Notes under the pieces: generated by a model
Seen by the model: the letters and a program-made list of their open reading frames with translations, nothing else
Told to the model about the DNA's origin: nothing
Database searches by the model: none
Assembly (NCBI GenBank): GCA_907164885.2
Contig: OU015492.1
Location: forward strand, 206,546,493-206,610,492
Origin: Dolomedes plantarius
Taxonomy: Eukaryota > Arthropoda > Arachnida > Araneae > Dolomedidae
Direction of reading: 5' to 3'
Length of the DNA stretch: 64,000 bases
In this document: in pieces, positions 1-11,324 of the stretch
How the letters are laid out: each line of letters begins with the position of its first letter
Numbering within the stretch: position 1 is the stretch's first letter
Translations under genes and position numbers: made by a program

Positions 1-167
1 TTCGCCTGTACCAGAGCCACCTGTCAGCTGTTTTTGAGTGTTTTTTTTTCCTGTCTTAAAAAAAATCCCGTGACCTAGCGATGCTAACTCTGCAAACCTT
101 TTTTTATTTTGGTCATTTTTCCGGTTTTTATGAATTTTTAAAGTTTATACGGAATTTTTTCCCACCC

Positions 168-169
<2 letters not shown>

Positions 170-205
<36 letters not shown>
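170..205. repeat. (AT)n microsatellite
   Basis: Uninterrupted AT dinucleotide run of about 36 bp. Just downstream are two short perfect hairpins: a 9-bp stem at 240-264 (CAACCCAAA / TTTGGGTTG) and a 9-bp stem spanning 271-310 (CTTAACTAC / GTAGTTAAG). They may belong to an unrecognised small repeat bordering the microsatellite. Confidence 0.95.
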
Positions 206-207
<2 letters not shown>

Positions 208-2196
208 TAGGGCTAATTATGTAAAAATTAGCTCAATTTCAACCCAAACTCATGATTTGGGTTGTTGTTCTTAACTACTCAAAATTTTGTAAAAAGTTGC
301 GTAGTTAAGGATCACAAAAAGAGCATCACAAAAAGAAAAGAAACCACGTAATCAGCATTTAATAAATTAAATTCTAAAAATTGATCTTTAAAAATTCACC
401 AAAAATCAGAAAATGGAGGTAAAGATTCGAAAAAAATGTCATTTTAAAGGAATTTTTATGATCTTTCTCGTGCTATAAATTTTATAACCCTCCGATCATT
501 ATTTTAAATGCAAACTTTGAAGAATATTTCAGAAACAACTTAAAAATTTAATTTTTTAAAAAAAATCAAAGAATTTTTCGAAAATCTCTCTTAGTGCACC
601 CCTACACTATAAGAAGAATCACCATGCAAAATTTCAGCCCTTTAGGTCCAGCAGTTTGGTCTGTGCATTGTCTGTCAGCCAGTCAGTCAGTTACGGAACT
701 GTTTTATATACAGATTGTACGCCAAAGTAAAATTTTTGTAAAAGAGAAAAAAAATTTCAACCGCAAAGACACTTTTCAGGAAAATGAGGCTTCTTTAACC
801 ATATTTAAAAGGTTTATTCCCAAAAACGAAACTGGGCACAATGTAAACGAAATTGTTATAGAAAAAAATATCTGCATGAAATTACAGTCAACCTCTCCTG
901 ATACGGATTTTTCTCGTCTAAGATGAAATAGACCCGGGAAAGCTTTTAACGAAAATATATAAATTACACACATATATTTCTGAACAGAGAGCCCCGAATA
1001 TTAAAGGGCGAGATTTAAATATTATGATATTTTCTTAGCGCAGTTAACAGAAGATAATTACATTTTCCGCAGAACAATACCGTCTCAAATGGGAGGATAA
1101 ACTCTACCGCAACTCGGAATAAAATAAAGTGGTAGCTCGCAAGGTTCGCTCCGAAAGGCAAAAATAGTTTTCCCGAAACAATGAAATGATCATATCACAA
1201 GCTGTTTAAGAGCATAATTACACTTATCTGCAGAAAAGTCTGCCGAACGAGAAGAAAAAAGCAAAATTACATTCTCTTATCCAGAGCACACAAACCTTCT
1301 ATTTCATTCCTTGCATGAATTAAAGAATTTCGCACTGTGATACAAAAAGAAAATTCCTACTCTCTCTCTCTCCCTATCAACTACTTCTGAAACAGATGAA
1401 AAACTACGATATTAAAGTTTTTTTTTTCGTTTTTCTATCCACCCTCACAAATTCATTTTTTTTTTTATGCAACATGGCGCGGCCAGCGTCGCTCCATTCC
1501 TGTTTTTAACCTTTTGACATCTTTAGTGCATTGTGTTGTACACATTAAGAACTTGGGTTAGTGTGGGAAAGCACTGATAGCCCACAGACGTTTTATTTTC
1601 TCGCTATTTTCTTTTTTTTTAACTTTCTTGAGTAGGGAAAGCTTATCTCCAGAGCAAAACTGCTTTTTTTTTTTGCTTCTTTCGTTTTCTCCTTTTCTGA
1701 AATCTTTTAAGAGTAAGACAATTTGCACCACGTTTTATTTAACGATGTGAAAATATTTTCCGGGGAAATCATTGCACGTGCGAATGTGCGGGTCTCATGT
1801 CTCCAGCGTATCAGATCTTACCCTTGAGCAATGTTAATGAGTTTCAGTCCCTGCATTTTAAATACGGAAATCCTCGGACTTGGAGATAACAGAGGCAATA
1901 TATCGTTCTTTAACGACAGCGTATACTCATCGCATTCGGACGCTCTGAAATTAAAAATGTCTTTCGGCGAATAGACTGATCATTTTCATCTTCGACTTAT
2001 CTTTCTAGGATAATCCTTGAAAAAAAATTTTTTTTTTCTTGAATGAATATGTAGATAAAACAGTGAGATAAAGAGATTTATACTCTAATTTTACAAAAAA
2101 AATAAATAAAATTAAAAAAAAATTCCAAGTTCACTTTTCAACTTTGTCTTAAATTAGTGCAACACACTAAACACAATTATTTTTGTTCACTTAACT
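206..2196. other. non-coding stretch, no gene seen
   Basis: AT-rich DNA without a recognisable coding frame, RNA gene or delimited transposon. It contains scattered A and T runs and a short CT tract near 1,363-1,376. The 110-codon frame at 594-926 uses a non-ATG start, lacks any familiar motif and overlaps another open frame, so it is not called. Confidence 0.6.
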
Positions 2197-2354
2197 CAGT
2201 GTGGGCCAACCCGCAGCCCGCGGGCCGCATGTGGCCCACCAATTCATTATTGTTGGCCCTTGCCCTTCTTACTGGAAAAATATTTTAATTTAACACTTAA
2301 TAAAAATTGTTTAAAGTTCTTACTGCTTTATGTTATTAAGACTTAAAATGTGAT

Positions 2355-2406
2355 GACTTAAATGTAAGACTTAAATGTAAGACTTAAATGTAAGACATAA
2401 ATGTAA
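2355..2406. repeat. 13-bp tandem repeat, 4 copies
   Basis: Unit GACTTAAATGTAA repeated four times; the last copy reads GACATAAATGTAA. It lies inside the hAT element, just upstream of the transposase remnant, so it arose within the transposon. Confidence 0.9.
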
Positions 2407-2438
2407 TGCCGTTACTTAAAATTTAAGTAACGGCCACA

Positions 2439-2636
2439 TTCCCTTTGCAAATGTTGTCGCTGTTTGGCAGTACATACGTGTGAGAAAGTGCTTTTTCTGC
2501 TCTCAAACAAATTAAATCAAAAACGAGAAATCCAATTGTAAGCTCTTCACTGGAATCGAGCCTGAGATTTTGCTTTACTGAACTTGCAATGGACATTAAT
2601 AAACTTGTATCAGGAAAGTAGTGCCAATCATCACAT
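2439..2636 (+). pseudogene. hAT transposase C-terminal fragment (GTF2IRD2/ZBED5-like type)
   Basis: The frame contains LFGSTYV followed by a stop, then ESAFSALKQIKSK, RNPIV and LRFCFTEL, and finally K-stop-CQSSH. This is the hAT dimerisation block, which in the family usually reads like LFGSTYVCE..FS.MK..KSK.R..L...L...LR. The internal TGA sits where the family has Cys (TGT to TGA). The late TAG sits where it usually has Gln. Both look like single-base decay. The catalytic core and BED zinc finger are absent. The fragment lies inside the TSD-bounded element and is not expected to be functional. Confidence 0.85.
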
Positions 2637-2830
2637 TGATTTCTCGACTGTAAAATGAAGTGGTATATTAAACTAGTATATTAAACTTCTTTTAACATAA
2701 ATTTTAATAAAAGTTTTTTAATTCAATATGTAATTCGTTTTCTTTCTGGAATGGCTCTGGCCCTCACATTCCTATACTAAATTTTGATTGGCCCTCGGGT
2801 AACTAAAGGTTGGACCACACTGACTTAACT

Positions 2831-4226
2831 GATCACAATTTGCCAAGGTGCAGTAATAAGACGATACAAATCGTTCAATTCAATAACAAGTACTCATTAC
2901 TGGACTGAAATATAAAATTACAGCTAATAGCTCTAGCATATAATATATCTCCACTTTGGAGGCTACACCGCTTAACACCTGACTAAAATTCAAATTTCTT
3001 ACCCCACTCTCTAACTAAGCTCTAAATAGTTTCTACACAAGGCGTTAAACCTGGGTCGCAGGTAGAAGGAACTCCAAGCAGCTGAGCTAACGCCTTAACG
3101 AAGACTTTCTGTGATTACGTCACTCCATTAAGCCTGGCTGTAAATTAGTTTTAGTTAAACGCTAGCATGTCTTGCAACTAACTGTAAAGATGTTGAAGGA
3201 CTAACAAAAATGTTCGTTAAGTGGAAAATTTCTTTAAATCAAAATTTCTGTATTAATGGCAAATCAAAGAATAAACAGCCATTTTGAAAAATGTCATACT
3301 TCATAACGATAAACTTCGTTAAATTAAGATATAAATTTGTTTTAACAAATTATGTTATGAGTATTACAAAAAATCCACCACATTCATACCAACTGTACAT
3401 TTTTTGAAGAGCATTCTCCACACAAAATTTTCACTGTAAAAAGGCAACTAGAAAAATTTGTCTGGCGGCAAATATTGATTGATATCCGTTGGACGCTGAT
3501 GGAAAGTTTTTATCGTTTTAGTTTTCAATAATTGCGAAATCTTATGTTAATTTTTTGTTCTCTAGACCTCTAATCCGCACAATTTCCAATAGATTACATC
3601 AATCACGTCATCATGCAATCAAAGAAATAAGTATAGCTTGCGTGAGTTAAGAAACAAACTGGAAGCCGATCGCTGTGTTGAGTTGGAAACTTATTAAAGA
3701 ATTTAATATTAGGATCCGCAATCGCTGTTGCCAGCCTTTCTTTCAGAGCAGACGCTTTTCGTTTAGTCACTGGAGTGCCTGGTCCTGTTTTAAATGATTA
3801 GTCATTTTAAAATAACAGTCTATAAAAAAGATTCTCATAGTTGAGACTTTAAAACAACTACTAACCTTTAGAAATCTGTTAACAATGCGTGTGAATTCTG
3901 TGCTTCATTGCAAGTACTGGTAAATCTAATTAAAAACATGGTTTTTTTAATAAATTTGTTCAAAAGTTACTAGAGAACGGATACACTGGTTAACATCGGT
4001 TAGAGGCAGGCATCTCCAAATGTTACATTTTCCAACGAATTTTATAAGGAATTAGAAAAAACAAGTAATATAAAAACAAAATTTTTTAAAGTCAATTCCT
4101 ACTCAGGTCAACAAAGAAAAATTTGAGTGTGAACTAATAGGAATTGGAAAAAAGGATTGCCTGCCAGAACCTTGCCTACTGTGCGAGATTAGGAGGGGGG
4201 GGGGAAAGAGAGAGAAAAAGTTTGTC
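2831..4226. other. non-coding stretch with one tRNA-like fold
   Basis: Unique-looking AT-rich sequence with no gene or transposon delimited. The only structured part noticed is the tRNA-like sequence at 3039-3096, given separately. Confidence 0.55.
3039..3096 (-). other. short tRNA-like sequence (probable tRNA-derived remnant)
   Basis: On the minus strand the 58-nt segment opens with AAGGCGTT and closes with AACGCCTT, a perfect 8-bp acceptor-like stem. It is followed by TAGCTCAGCTGCTTGGA, which resembles a tRNA A box. A CCTG/CAGG mini-stem stands where a T arm would be, but GGTTCGA is missing. At 58 nt it is too short for a complete nuclear tRNA and no confident anticodon can be assigned. 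It may be a decayed tRNA or SINE head. Confidence 0.35.
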
Positions 4227-4293
4227 AGGTTGGGGATTCGATCTCGCAACCTACATGACAGGAGAAGCCCGCGATACCGCAGTGCTACCGTTT
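4227..4293 (-). other. tRNA-derived sequence (SINE head or tRNA pseudogene)
   Basis: Read on the minus strand it has GGTAGCACTGCGGTATCGCGG (A-box-like), then CTCCTGTCATG resembling the anticodon arm of tRNA-Asp(GTC), then GAGATCGAATCCCC (B-box-like). The acceptor stem is not convincing. It precedes a G-run and GA-rich tract at 4193-4220. A tRNA-Asp-derived SINE head is the best guess. Confidence 0.4.
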
Positions 4294-4342
4294 ACACAGT
4301 AACCAGAGGGAAATTACTATTCAAGAGCAAGAGACGCTCTAG

Positions 4343-4684
4343 GTCTAAAACTAAAATTGATTAATTAAATTTAATTAATGAATTAATATTTGAAAAACTG
4401 TATTAACATCAAGTGTCATCCACTACAAGTTTAAAAAAATGTATTTGAACTTGAGTGGATGAATAAAAAGTACTTTTATTAACGATTGAAAATTTGAACA
4501 AGATATATATATAGTCTAAAACTAAAATTGATTAATTAAATTCAATTAATGAATTAATATTTGAAAAAATTGTATTAACATCAAGTGTCATCCACTACTA
4601 GTTTAAAAAAATGTATTTGAACTTGAGTGGATGAATAAAAAGTACTTTTATTAACGATTGAATATTTGAACAAGATATATATAG
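4343..4684. repeat. tandem duplication, two ~171-bp units
   Basis: Units 4343-4513 and 4514-4684 both begin GTCTAAAACTAAAATTGATT and end with a short TA run. They differ at only a few positions, indicating recent duplication. The pair lies between two copies of GAGTGTGAACTAATAG (near 4125 and 4689), so the whole block may be an insertion or slippage product flanked by a ~16-bp direct repeat. Confidence 0.9.
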
Positions 4685-7037
4685 AGAGAGTGTGAACTAA
4701 TAGTAGGAATTGAAAAAAAAAATGCTGTTGGGATGGACAGTAGCTTTTTAAATCGTATACGACAACTAATGAATAAAACAAAACGAAGATTCCGAAAATA
4801 TATTCCAGGTATACATGCTCGAAAGCAGGTGGAAAGTAACACCAGGCTGAAATTTAAGCAAACTCAGGAGGCGTTCAAAAGGATTACACGCACTGTAGCA
4901 CGTGGTCGGAAAAGTCGGTGAAACACTTTACATGAATAAAAATGTTACACAAAAGTGAATAGAAAAAAAAAATCACGCTTTCATTTCAATGACACATGAC
5001 GCCACAAAAAGTAGTGGAAAAAAACTCAAAAAAGAGTCGAGCATTAAGAGGAATAACCAAGGGTGTTTCACTTGTACCTATTTTCCCCATTGATTTCCTA
5101 CTCTAGCCTTCCGAACATGACGTCACGAGGCACACGTCATCCGACTCATGTGTGTTTAAAGAGGGGGGCATGCTCTATTGTATTGCGCTTAACTAACGGC
5201 TATTGTCAGAATCACGAAGTCTACACAAAGACAAGCCGACAAAGTCTGGATCAAGCTGAGTGAGCAGTTTTAAAGAGGGACCGCCCTGGATTGTTGAGGC
5301 CTGCGAGTTATCAGCAGTTGAAAAAAGATGCGCTTCGTAGAACTTAATTAAATGACATCCATCGACAGAGAGACTTAACAGATGTATTTTTGTTTGATTT
5401 GATAATCGCTCCTTTTCAAACAGACGGACAGAGAGAAGATAAATTAAAGAGAGGCGCGACCAAAGTAATTTTAATTCGTTCAACATGATAACAGATGATA
5501 AAAGAAAACATTAATTTTCTTTATAACAGTTGCAAATGTCTCTTCCTCTTTTAAATACTGTTATCAAAGAGAGATGATACAATAGTAAAAAAAAAAAAAA
5601 ATATTAAAAACTCATCGAGAATTTAAATAAGCACCAAAGGTGTGATAAGCTAATTGTCTTTTTTCTCCATATTAAACGTCACCAAGGCAATGATTTATTA
5701 CTTGTTTTACCCATTCGTATCATTTTTATCAGTTATTCGTAAGCATAAGAAAAATTATTTCAACAATCTTCGAGAAAGATGACAACACCTATTATTAAAA
5801 ATAATAAAAATTATTCATACACTTCCTATACGCATATGTATCTCATTATATTGCAAGTTTAAAATAAGTCAAATAGTATTTAAAAAACAAAATTTATAAA
5901 AAAAAAAACATCTAAAACTACTTAACCTAACAAACTCACTCATTACGTAAAATTAGTAGATAAAAAATTATCCTGTAAAAATACTTTGTTAATTTGTGAA
6001 ACCCCCCCCCCCCCCCCAAAAAAAAAAAATAAATAAAAAAAAAATAAAAAAAATCCAATTGAATAGTAGGCTTAATAACAGAGAACTATTTTTTAAACTC
6101 AAATTCAAATGTTTTATAAAAATTTAAAAACAAATATAATCCACCTTATGAAAAATAGAATCATGCTCGCAACTTTCTATCAGCTACGTAGGAAAAAAAA
6201 TTTTTTTTTAAATTTGGGAGTATCTAAGAGAATCTGAAGACACTAAGCTTCAAAAGCATCGTTTCGCACACCTATAGGGGGTTGAACACGAATATTTCAG
6301 CCCTATCTCCAAGGGATGTCCATTTATCTGAGGGAATCAAATACTAGCAGTAGAGACGGTTCTTTGCGATTTTGACGGATGGTTTCATGACGCACAGGAA
6401 GTTCTTGCCTCATTTACCAAAATCCGTGACTCAGAAGCATATAAAATAATTTTTCCTACATATTTCAAAACAGATATTCCCTTTGCTGTCAAAAGTCTCT
6501 AAATTCAATATTTCAAACCGTCCCCTGCTACGTCTATCAATCCCATGGTACCATGGGTTGTCACTTAGGACTTCATATTTTTCCAGCATAACTGAGATAG
6601 CATTCACGAGGGAGATAGACGTTCAAAGGCTATAAATCATCGCTTGTAACGATCTAGAGCAAAGCGATACGGGATGGACGGGGAATGACTAAGTCATGCC
6701 TTAGCATGCGAGAGACTGAAAAAAAAAGATAACCAAACACTCACTTCAAATTCTGGATAATGATTAAATAGATCGTCGCCTCTGGGAGGATCGGGTTTGA
6801 AACGGATCAGTTCGCATTAATCTCGTTATGCAAACTGCACTCTATCAGCAGCATCGTTGAAATTTCAACGATGATTAATTTATTCGCATAATTTAATTCA
6901 GATGGATATAAGTATTTTTTTGGTGAGAGAAATTTTTCATTCTCTTTAGACATGGAAAAAAAAATCATATTGAAAACTTGTGTTTATGAGCCTATATAAA
7001 TTCTACATTGTTTTATACAAAACGATATTTATTGGAC
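4685..7037. other. non-coding stretch with homopolymer tract and GC-richer patches
   Basis: No gene is supported. 6002-6050 is a long C run followed by an A-rich tract. 5040-5300 and 6250-6860 are more GC-balanced and lack simple repeats, so they could be regulatory. 6542-6557 is a perfect 16-bp palindrome (CCCATGGTACCATGGG). Part of 6500-6730 resembles 11830-12060. Confidence 0.55.
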
Positions 7038-7235
7038 CAGTGGCGCACCCAGGATTTTTTCTTTTCTTTGGGGGGGGGGGGGCGAGATGAACGAATAAAA
7101 ATATTTATAATGCATGGGGAGGGGGGCGAGATGATCGGATAAAAATATTTATAATGCAAAATCAATATTCATAATGCAATTTCTATTTCTTTGGGGGGGG
7201 GCAGGGCCCCTTGCCCCCCCTTGGGTGCACCACTG
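7038..7235. mobile_element. non-autonomous hAT element (MITE), 8-bp TSD
   Basis: A 198-bp element with ends CAGTGGCGCACCCAGG and CTTGGGTGCACCACTG (inverted). It is flanked by perfect 8-bp duplications TATTGGAC at 7030-7037 and 7236-7243. The interior has G runs and a partial internal duplication around GCGAGATGA..GATAAAAATATTTATAATGCA. It has no coding capacity. Confidence 0.9.
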
Positions 7236-7257
7236 TATTGGACTATCTATTTGTTTA

Positions 7258-7570
7258 AGCACTGACTTCTGAACTGAACTAAATTTTTAACCCTTAGAGT
7301 CAATGCGCACACAAATTGCTAATAGTACAAATATCATATTGCGAAAAACAATGTAGCGTTTCCATGAATCTGAAAAATATAATCTATCCCTGTGCAATAC
7401 GATATGAATTTGGTAAGCTATTTTGTAGGAGCATTGACTCCACAGTTTCCAAGCTGAACTAAGTTTTTAGAACCCTTCGAGTCAGTGCGCACGCAAATTG
7501 CTGGTAGAACAAATATCGTATTGAAAAAAAAATAATGTTGCGTTTTTATGATTCTAAAAAAAAATGTCTC
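7258..7570. repeat. diverged tandem duplication, ~180-bp spacing
   Basis: The segment from about 7271 (GAACTGAACTAAATTTTTAA, then a GAGTCAATGCGCACACAAATTGCT-like core and a CATATTG..AATGTAGCG block) recurs from about 7451 with scattered substitutions. The copies are clearly older than the 4.3-kb and 8.6-kb arrays. Confidence 0.75.
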
Positions 7571-7752
7571 ACTGTTTTATGCTGTGCTCTTAATGTAGGG
7601 TTTAAATGCATGATTAAGTATTGATCCCTATCATCCAAAGTTCATATTCTGGGGATACACGTGGCTAATCTTCTGCGTCTAACACTGGTAAGGTTGACTC
7701 CAAATTTAAAGAAAGAAAAAAAAAACCACCAATTGATCCACTTTTATTTAAA

Positions 7753-8234
7753 ACTAGCGGCCCGTCCCGACTTTGTCCGGGTTGAACAAAATATTATACC
7801 AATAAATTTCCAGTTGATAGCCAATAAATTGTAAATCTTTTTTTACCTTAATAATAACCTAAATAATACCTTAAATTAATTTTATGTTAGTTAATAATTA
7901 AAACAAATTTTTTAAAAGAAAAAGGCGTGCCGGAGAACGGCTAGGTTCGAACCGCTAGCGTCACAACAGAAGCCCACCGCGATAGCACCACGATAAGGAT
8001 CGTTGAAATCGTCGGAACAAAAAGCGGTAGAAGACAGTAGCGGAAACAATGGAGATTGTTAGGATTAAGCCCCTAACTTTATTTCTACTGATCAGATATA
8101 CATAATATTTAGCCTATGTCCATCTGGAATAATGTACCTTTCAAACAGTGAAAGAATTTTTCAAATAGGTACAGTGGTTCTGAAGATTACGCTCCACGTA
8201 CAAAATCGCTCTCTCTTTATATATAAGTATAGAT
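7753..8234 (-). mobile_element. interspersed repeat with tRNA-like module, copy 1
   Basis: This 482-bp element starts ACTAGCGGCCCGTCCCGACT and ends ATATAAGTATAGAT. A second copy of the same length and about 95% similarity by eye lies at 17401-17882. Near 7925-8005, read on the minus strand, is a tRNA-like block: TGGTGCTATCGCGGTGG, an anticodon-like segment, then GGTTCGAACC (B box). The tail half contains AGCCTATGTCCATCTGGAAT..., a type of tail common in invertebrate interspersed repeats. No obvious TSD flanks it. The family is not named here; a SINE or a non-autonomous composite is possible. Confidence 0.75.
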
Positions 8235-8570
8235 ACATACACACCAGCAATGCAGGACATAAAGTTCTATTTATAAGTTCAAAGATTTATATATACAGCT
8301 CAACCACAAGATTAAAATTTTTTTTAAGCACCTGAAGATTATTCCTCCATACACGCATTCTCAGTTTTCGTCGCAAACAAAAGAATCCATTTTTCTGTAC
8401 TGTCATTGAGTGATATACAAGCGAACAAACGAACGAATGGTTCACCATCCCTACTTTGGAGGCTGTGGATCAAAACAATGCCATTCTTCTACCGCAGCCC
8501 ACAGTAAGGTCTAACGGATGTTTCGGACTTCTATTTTCGGCTTCTCTCCCCACCCCCGTATGCTAACACA
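8235..8570. other. short non-coding stretch
   Basis: No feature was recognised between the interspersed repeat and the 230-bp array. Confidence 0.6.
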
Positions 8571-9494
8571 GTTTGCACCGTTTTCGAAGTTCTGAGGAGT
8601 GAGTTATTTCTGCGTTAGATTTGTTAGCACACTCATGGCAATGTATTTTTTTTCTCTTTATCATGCATTATCTATTAACATAGAGTCAATTGAAAAGTAT
8701 ACATTCATTTATAAATATAAGTTACTAGAAGAAAACACTTCTGTCAATCTATGAGTCTCTATTTTAAAGCTATTATGATGTATAAATACGGATATTTCGC
8801 GTGTTTGCACCGTTTTCGAAGTTCTGAGGAGTGAGTTATTTCTGCATTAGATTTATTAGCACACTCATGGCAATGTATTTTTTTTCTTTATCATGCATTA
8901 TCTATTAACATAGAGTCAATTGAAAAGTATACATTCATTTATAAATATAAGTTACTAGAAGAAAACACTTCTGTCAATCTATGAGTCTCTATTTTAAAGC
9001 TATTGTGATGTATAAATACGGATATTTCGCGTGTTTGCACCGTTTTCGAAGTTCTGAGGAGTGAGTTATTTCTGCATTAGATTTGTTAGCACACTCATGG
9101 CAATGTATTTTTTTCTTTACCATGCATTATCTATTAACATAGAGTCAATTGAAAAGTATACATTCACTTATAAATATAAGTTACTAGAAGAAAACACTTC
9201 TGTCAATCTATGAGTCTCTATTTTAAAGCTATTATGATGCATAAATACGGATATTTCGCGTGTTTGCACCGTTTTCGAAGTTCTGAGGAGTGAGTTATTT
9301 CTGCGTTAGATTTGTTAGCACACTCATAGCAATGTATTTTTTTTTCTTTATCATGCATTATCTATTAACATAGAGTCAATTGAAAAGTATACATTCATTT
9401 ATAAATATAAGTTACTAGAAGAAAACACTTCTGTCAATCTATGAGTCTCTATTTTAAAGCTATTATGATGTATAAATACGGATATTTCGCGTGT
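8571..9494. repeat. four-copy ~230-bp tandem array
   Basis: Units start at 8571, 8803, 9033 and 9262 with GTTTGCACCGTTTTCGAAGT and end with GGATATTTCGCGT near 9494, giving lengths of about 232, 230, 229 and 233 bp. They differ mainly by T-run length and a few substitutions (for example TGCGTTAG/TGCATTAG), so amplification is recent. No open frame is shared. It is a short satellite-like array rather than a known element. Confidence 0.95.
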
Positions 9495-11141
9495 CACTGA
9501 AAATGCCTTAAAGTGAAGGGCAGATTAGCGTAAATAAAGCACTCCAGCACGTTCTCGTTCTTTGGCACTTTATTTATACGCGAAAGCAGAGGAATAAATT
9601 CTTTTAAAACGCACGTTTCATATTAATGACGCATTTACATTTTAAGATTCATTTTAAAGAGTTAAAAATATCTGTGATAACTAACTGAAAAATGTCACGA
9701 TAAATTTATTCATAAAAATGCACAAAAAAAAATTATGACTTAAAATTACTTTTTAACTTAAACGTTTGCTTATAAATACACTATTAATTATTTAAAAAAA
9801 AATTTTTTTTAAGTGAATAGCGTATTATACAAATACATACCAAATCAGAATTAAGGTGAAATTATTTGCTCAATTTCATTTTATTTTGAAATGCAGCGGA
9901 ACAAGATAGTCGACAATAAAAACCTAAAAACATATATACACCTGAACGGCTCAACATCTCCCATTCTTCATTGTTCATATGAGTTCAAAGTAAAAATTAT
10001 ATTCGTATAACAATACCAAAAGCGTAATATTAGAGAAGTTTCATCTATATTTTAAGCCTCTCTATTAAAATGAGTGAAAATCAGATTTTGTAGGAGGAAA
10101 ATTTTCAATATAAGCAGTCTCTAGCGAGGATGCGTCAGAGGGAGATTTTGAGGTGGAATTTTTTTGGTTCCTGGAATGAAGTACTGTGATTTATTATTAT
10201 CTTTCCCCTTTCTAAGATGAAGCTCTCAATTTCTTCTCTCGAGGGTAAATCCTTTGCATCAAAATCTCTAAATAGTATGATTATCTCCTATGAATTGAGT
10301 TTTCCTCTTTTGACATTGCGGCTCCTTTTAGTTAAAACTGGTTATTGTAGTTATTGTGTATATCAGACCGGCTATTCATATTTTGACCTAAAATTGAGGA
10401 CTTTTAAGGGTTATTTTCAACTTCAACTGTGATGATGATGATATTTTACGCGACTGAGTTAATTATTTTATAAAACAACTACATTCCAGCACAAAATATT
10501 CATGTAAATAGTATATTGCGATTACATACTGTGAAACACAACGCTATTAAAATACAAAAGTTGAGGTATTCAGCAAGATGAGATGCTTATTGTTTCTAGA
10601 TAAGCATTTAAATTATTAGCATTGTTTCTAATATACCAATAAGTTTTCCCGTTTAACTAATATGAAAGAATATTTCCTGTAAAAATTATCTACAATAAAT
10701 GATAGATAGTATGTGGTGAATATTAAGGCCATAAAATAATGAAGCCGATAAAAAATCAGAGCTTTTTTCATGATTTTGATACTCTCTACTTGAAAACAAA
10801 ATTCAAGCAACAGCTACATGTCTGAACACGGAAATTATTTTATCACACTAAACAAGACAAATCCACTTAACTTTTGCATCAGCAACAAGTATGCATACAA
10901 ATATTTTAAGAGTAAACTTTTGAGCAATAAAAAGAATAACGCTCTGCACAATTTGAAAAAAAAAAAATAAAGTCCATTTGAAGTTTTTGAAAGAAAAATA
11001 ACATAGTCCTTTGGGAACTTCTTGAATAATTTTGAAATTTAAGTTCTGTACTCTATTACTCATCTTAAAGACCAGAGAGAACCGTTGTATATGTATAATT
11101 TCTGTTTGATTATATATAGCATTGAGAGCATAATGAAATGT
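9495..11141. other. non-coding stretch, nothing recognised
   Basis: AT-rich sequence. A short inverted motif (TAAATAAAGC ... GCACTTTATTTA) lies at about 9530-9575. The open frames at 10217-10432 and 10628-11063 are low-complexity AT translations without motifs. Confidence 0.55.
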
Positions 11142-11324
11142 AACAGATAAAACTCATGATTTAAGCGTACTAGGGATGACATATTTTTTTTAATAATTAA
11201 TACTTAATAGAGTAAATAATAATAATTAATAGAGTACAGAACTTATAGAGGACAGAATAATAATTAATAGAGTACAGAACAGATAAAACTCATGATTTAA
11301 ACGTACTAGGCATGATATATTTTT
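11142..11324. repeat. ~48-bp direct duplication
   Basis: The block beginning AACAGATAAAACTCATGATT at 11142 recurs at 11278 with two or three changes. Between them AATAATTAATAGAGTACAGAAC is also repeated. This is a local slippage-type duplication in AT-rich DNA. Confidence 0.8.

Larger units (their letters stand above)
2197..2822 (+). mobile_element. hAT-type DNA transposon remnant with 8-bp TSD
   Basis: The left end reads CAGTGTGGGCCAACC and the right end is its near-perfect inverse complement (GGTTGGACCACACTG). The element is flanked on both sides by the identical 8-mer ACTTAACT (2189-2196 and 2823-2830), the hAT-type target duplication. The 626-bp element is an internally deleted copy. It keeps only the decayed C-terminal end of a transposase on the plus strand (2439-2636) and a 13-bp tandem repeat. 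It can no longer encode transposase and could move only in trans. The intact TSD suggests a fairly recent insertion. Confidence 0.9.

Noticed and set aside
4733..4921. ATG-started 62-codon very basic frame
   Set aside because: Composition is odd (many Arg/Lys), but there is no motif, splice or promoter support; chance in AT/AG-rich DNA is likely.
7925..8010. Functional tRNA gene
   Set aside because: A and B boxes are present but the block is part of a 482-bp repeat with a second copy; arms do not form a complete cloverleaf.
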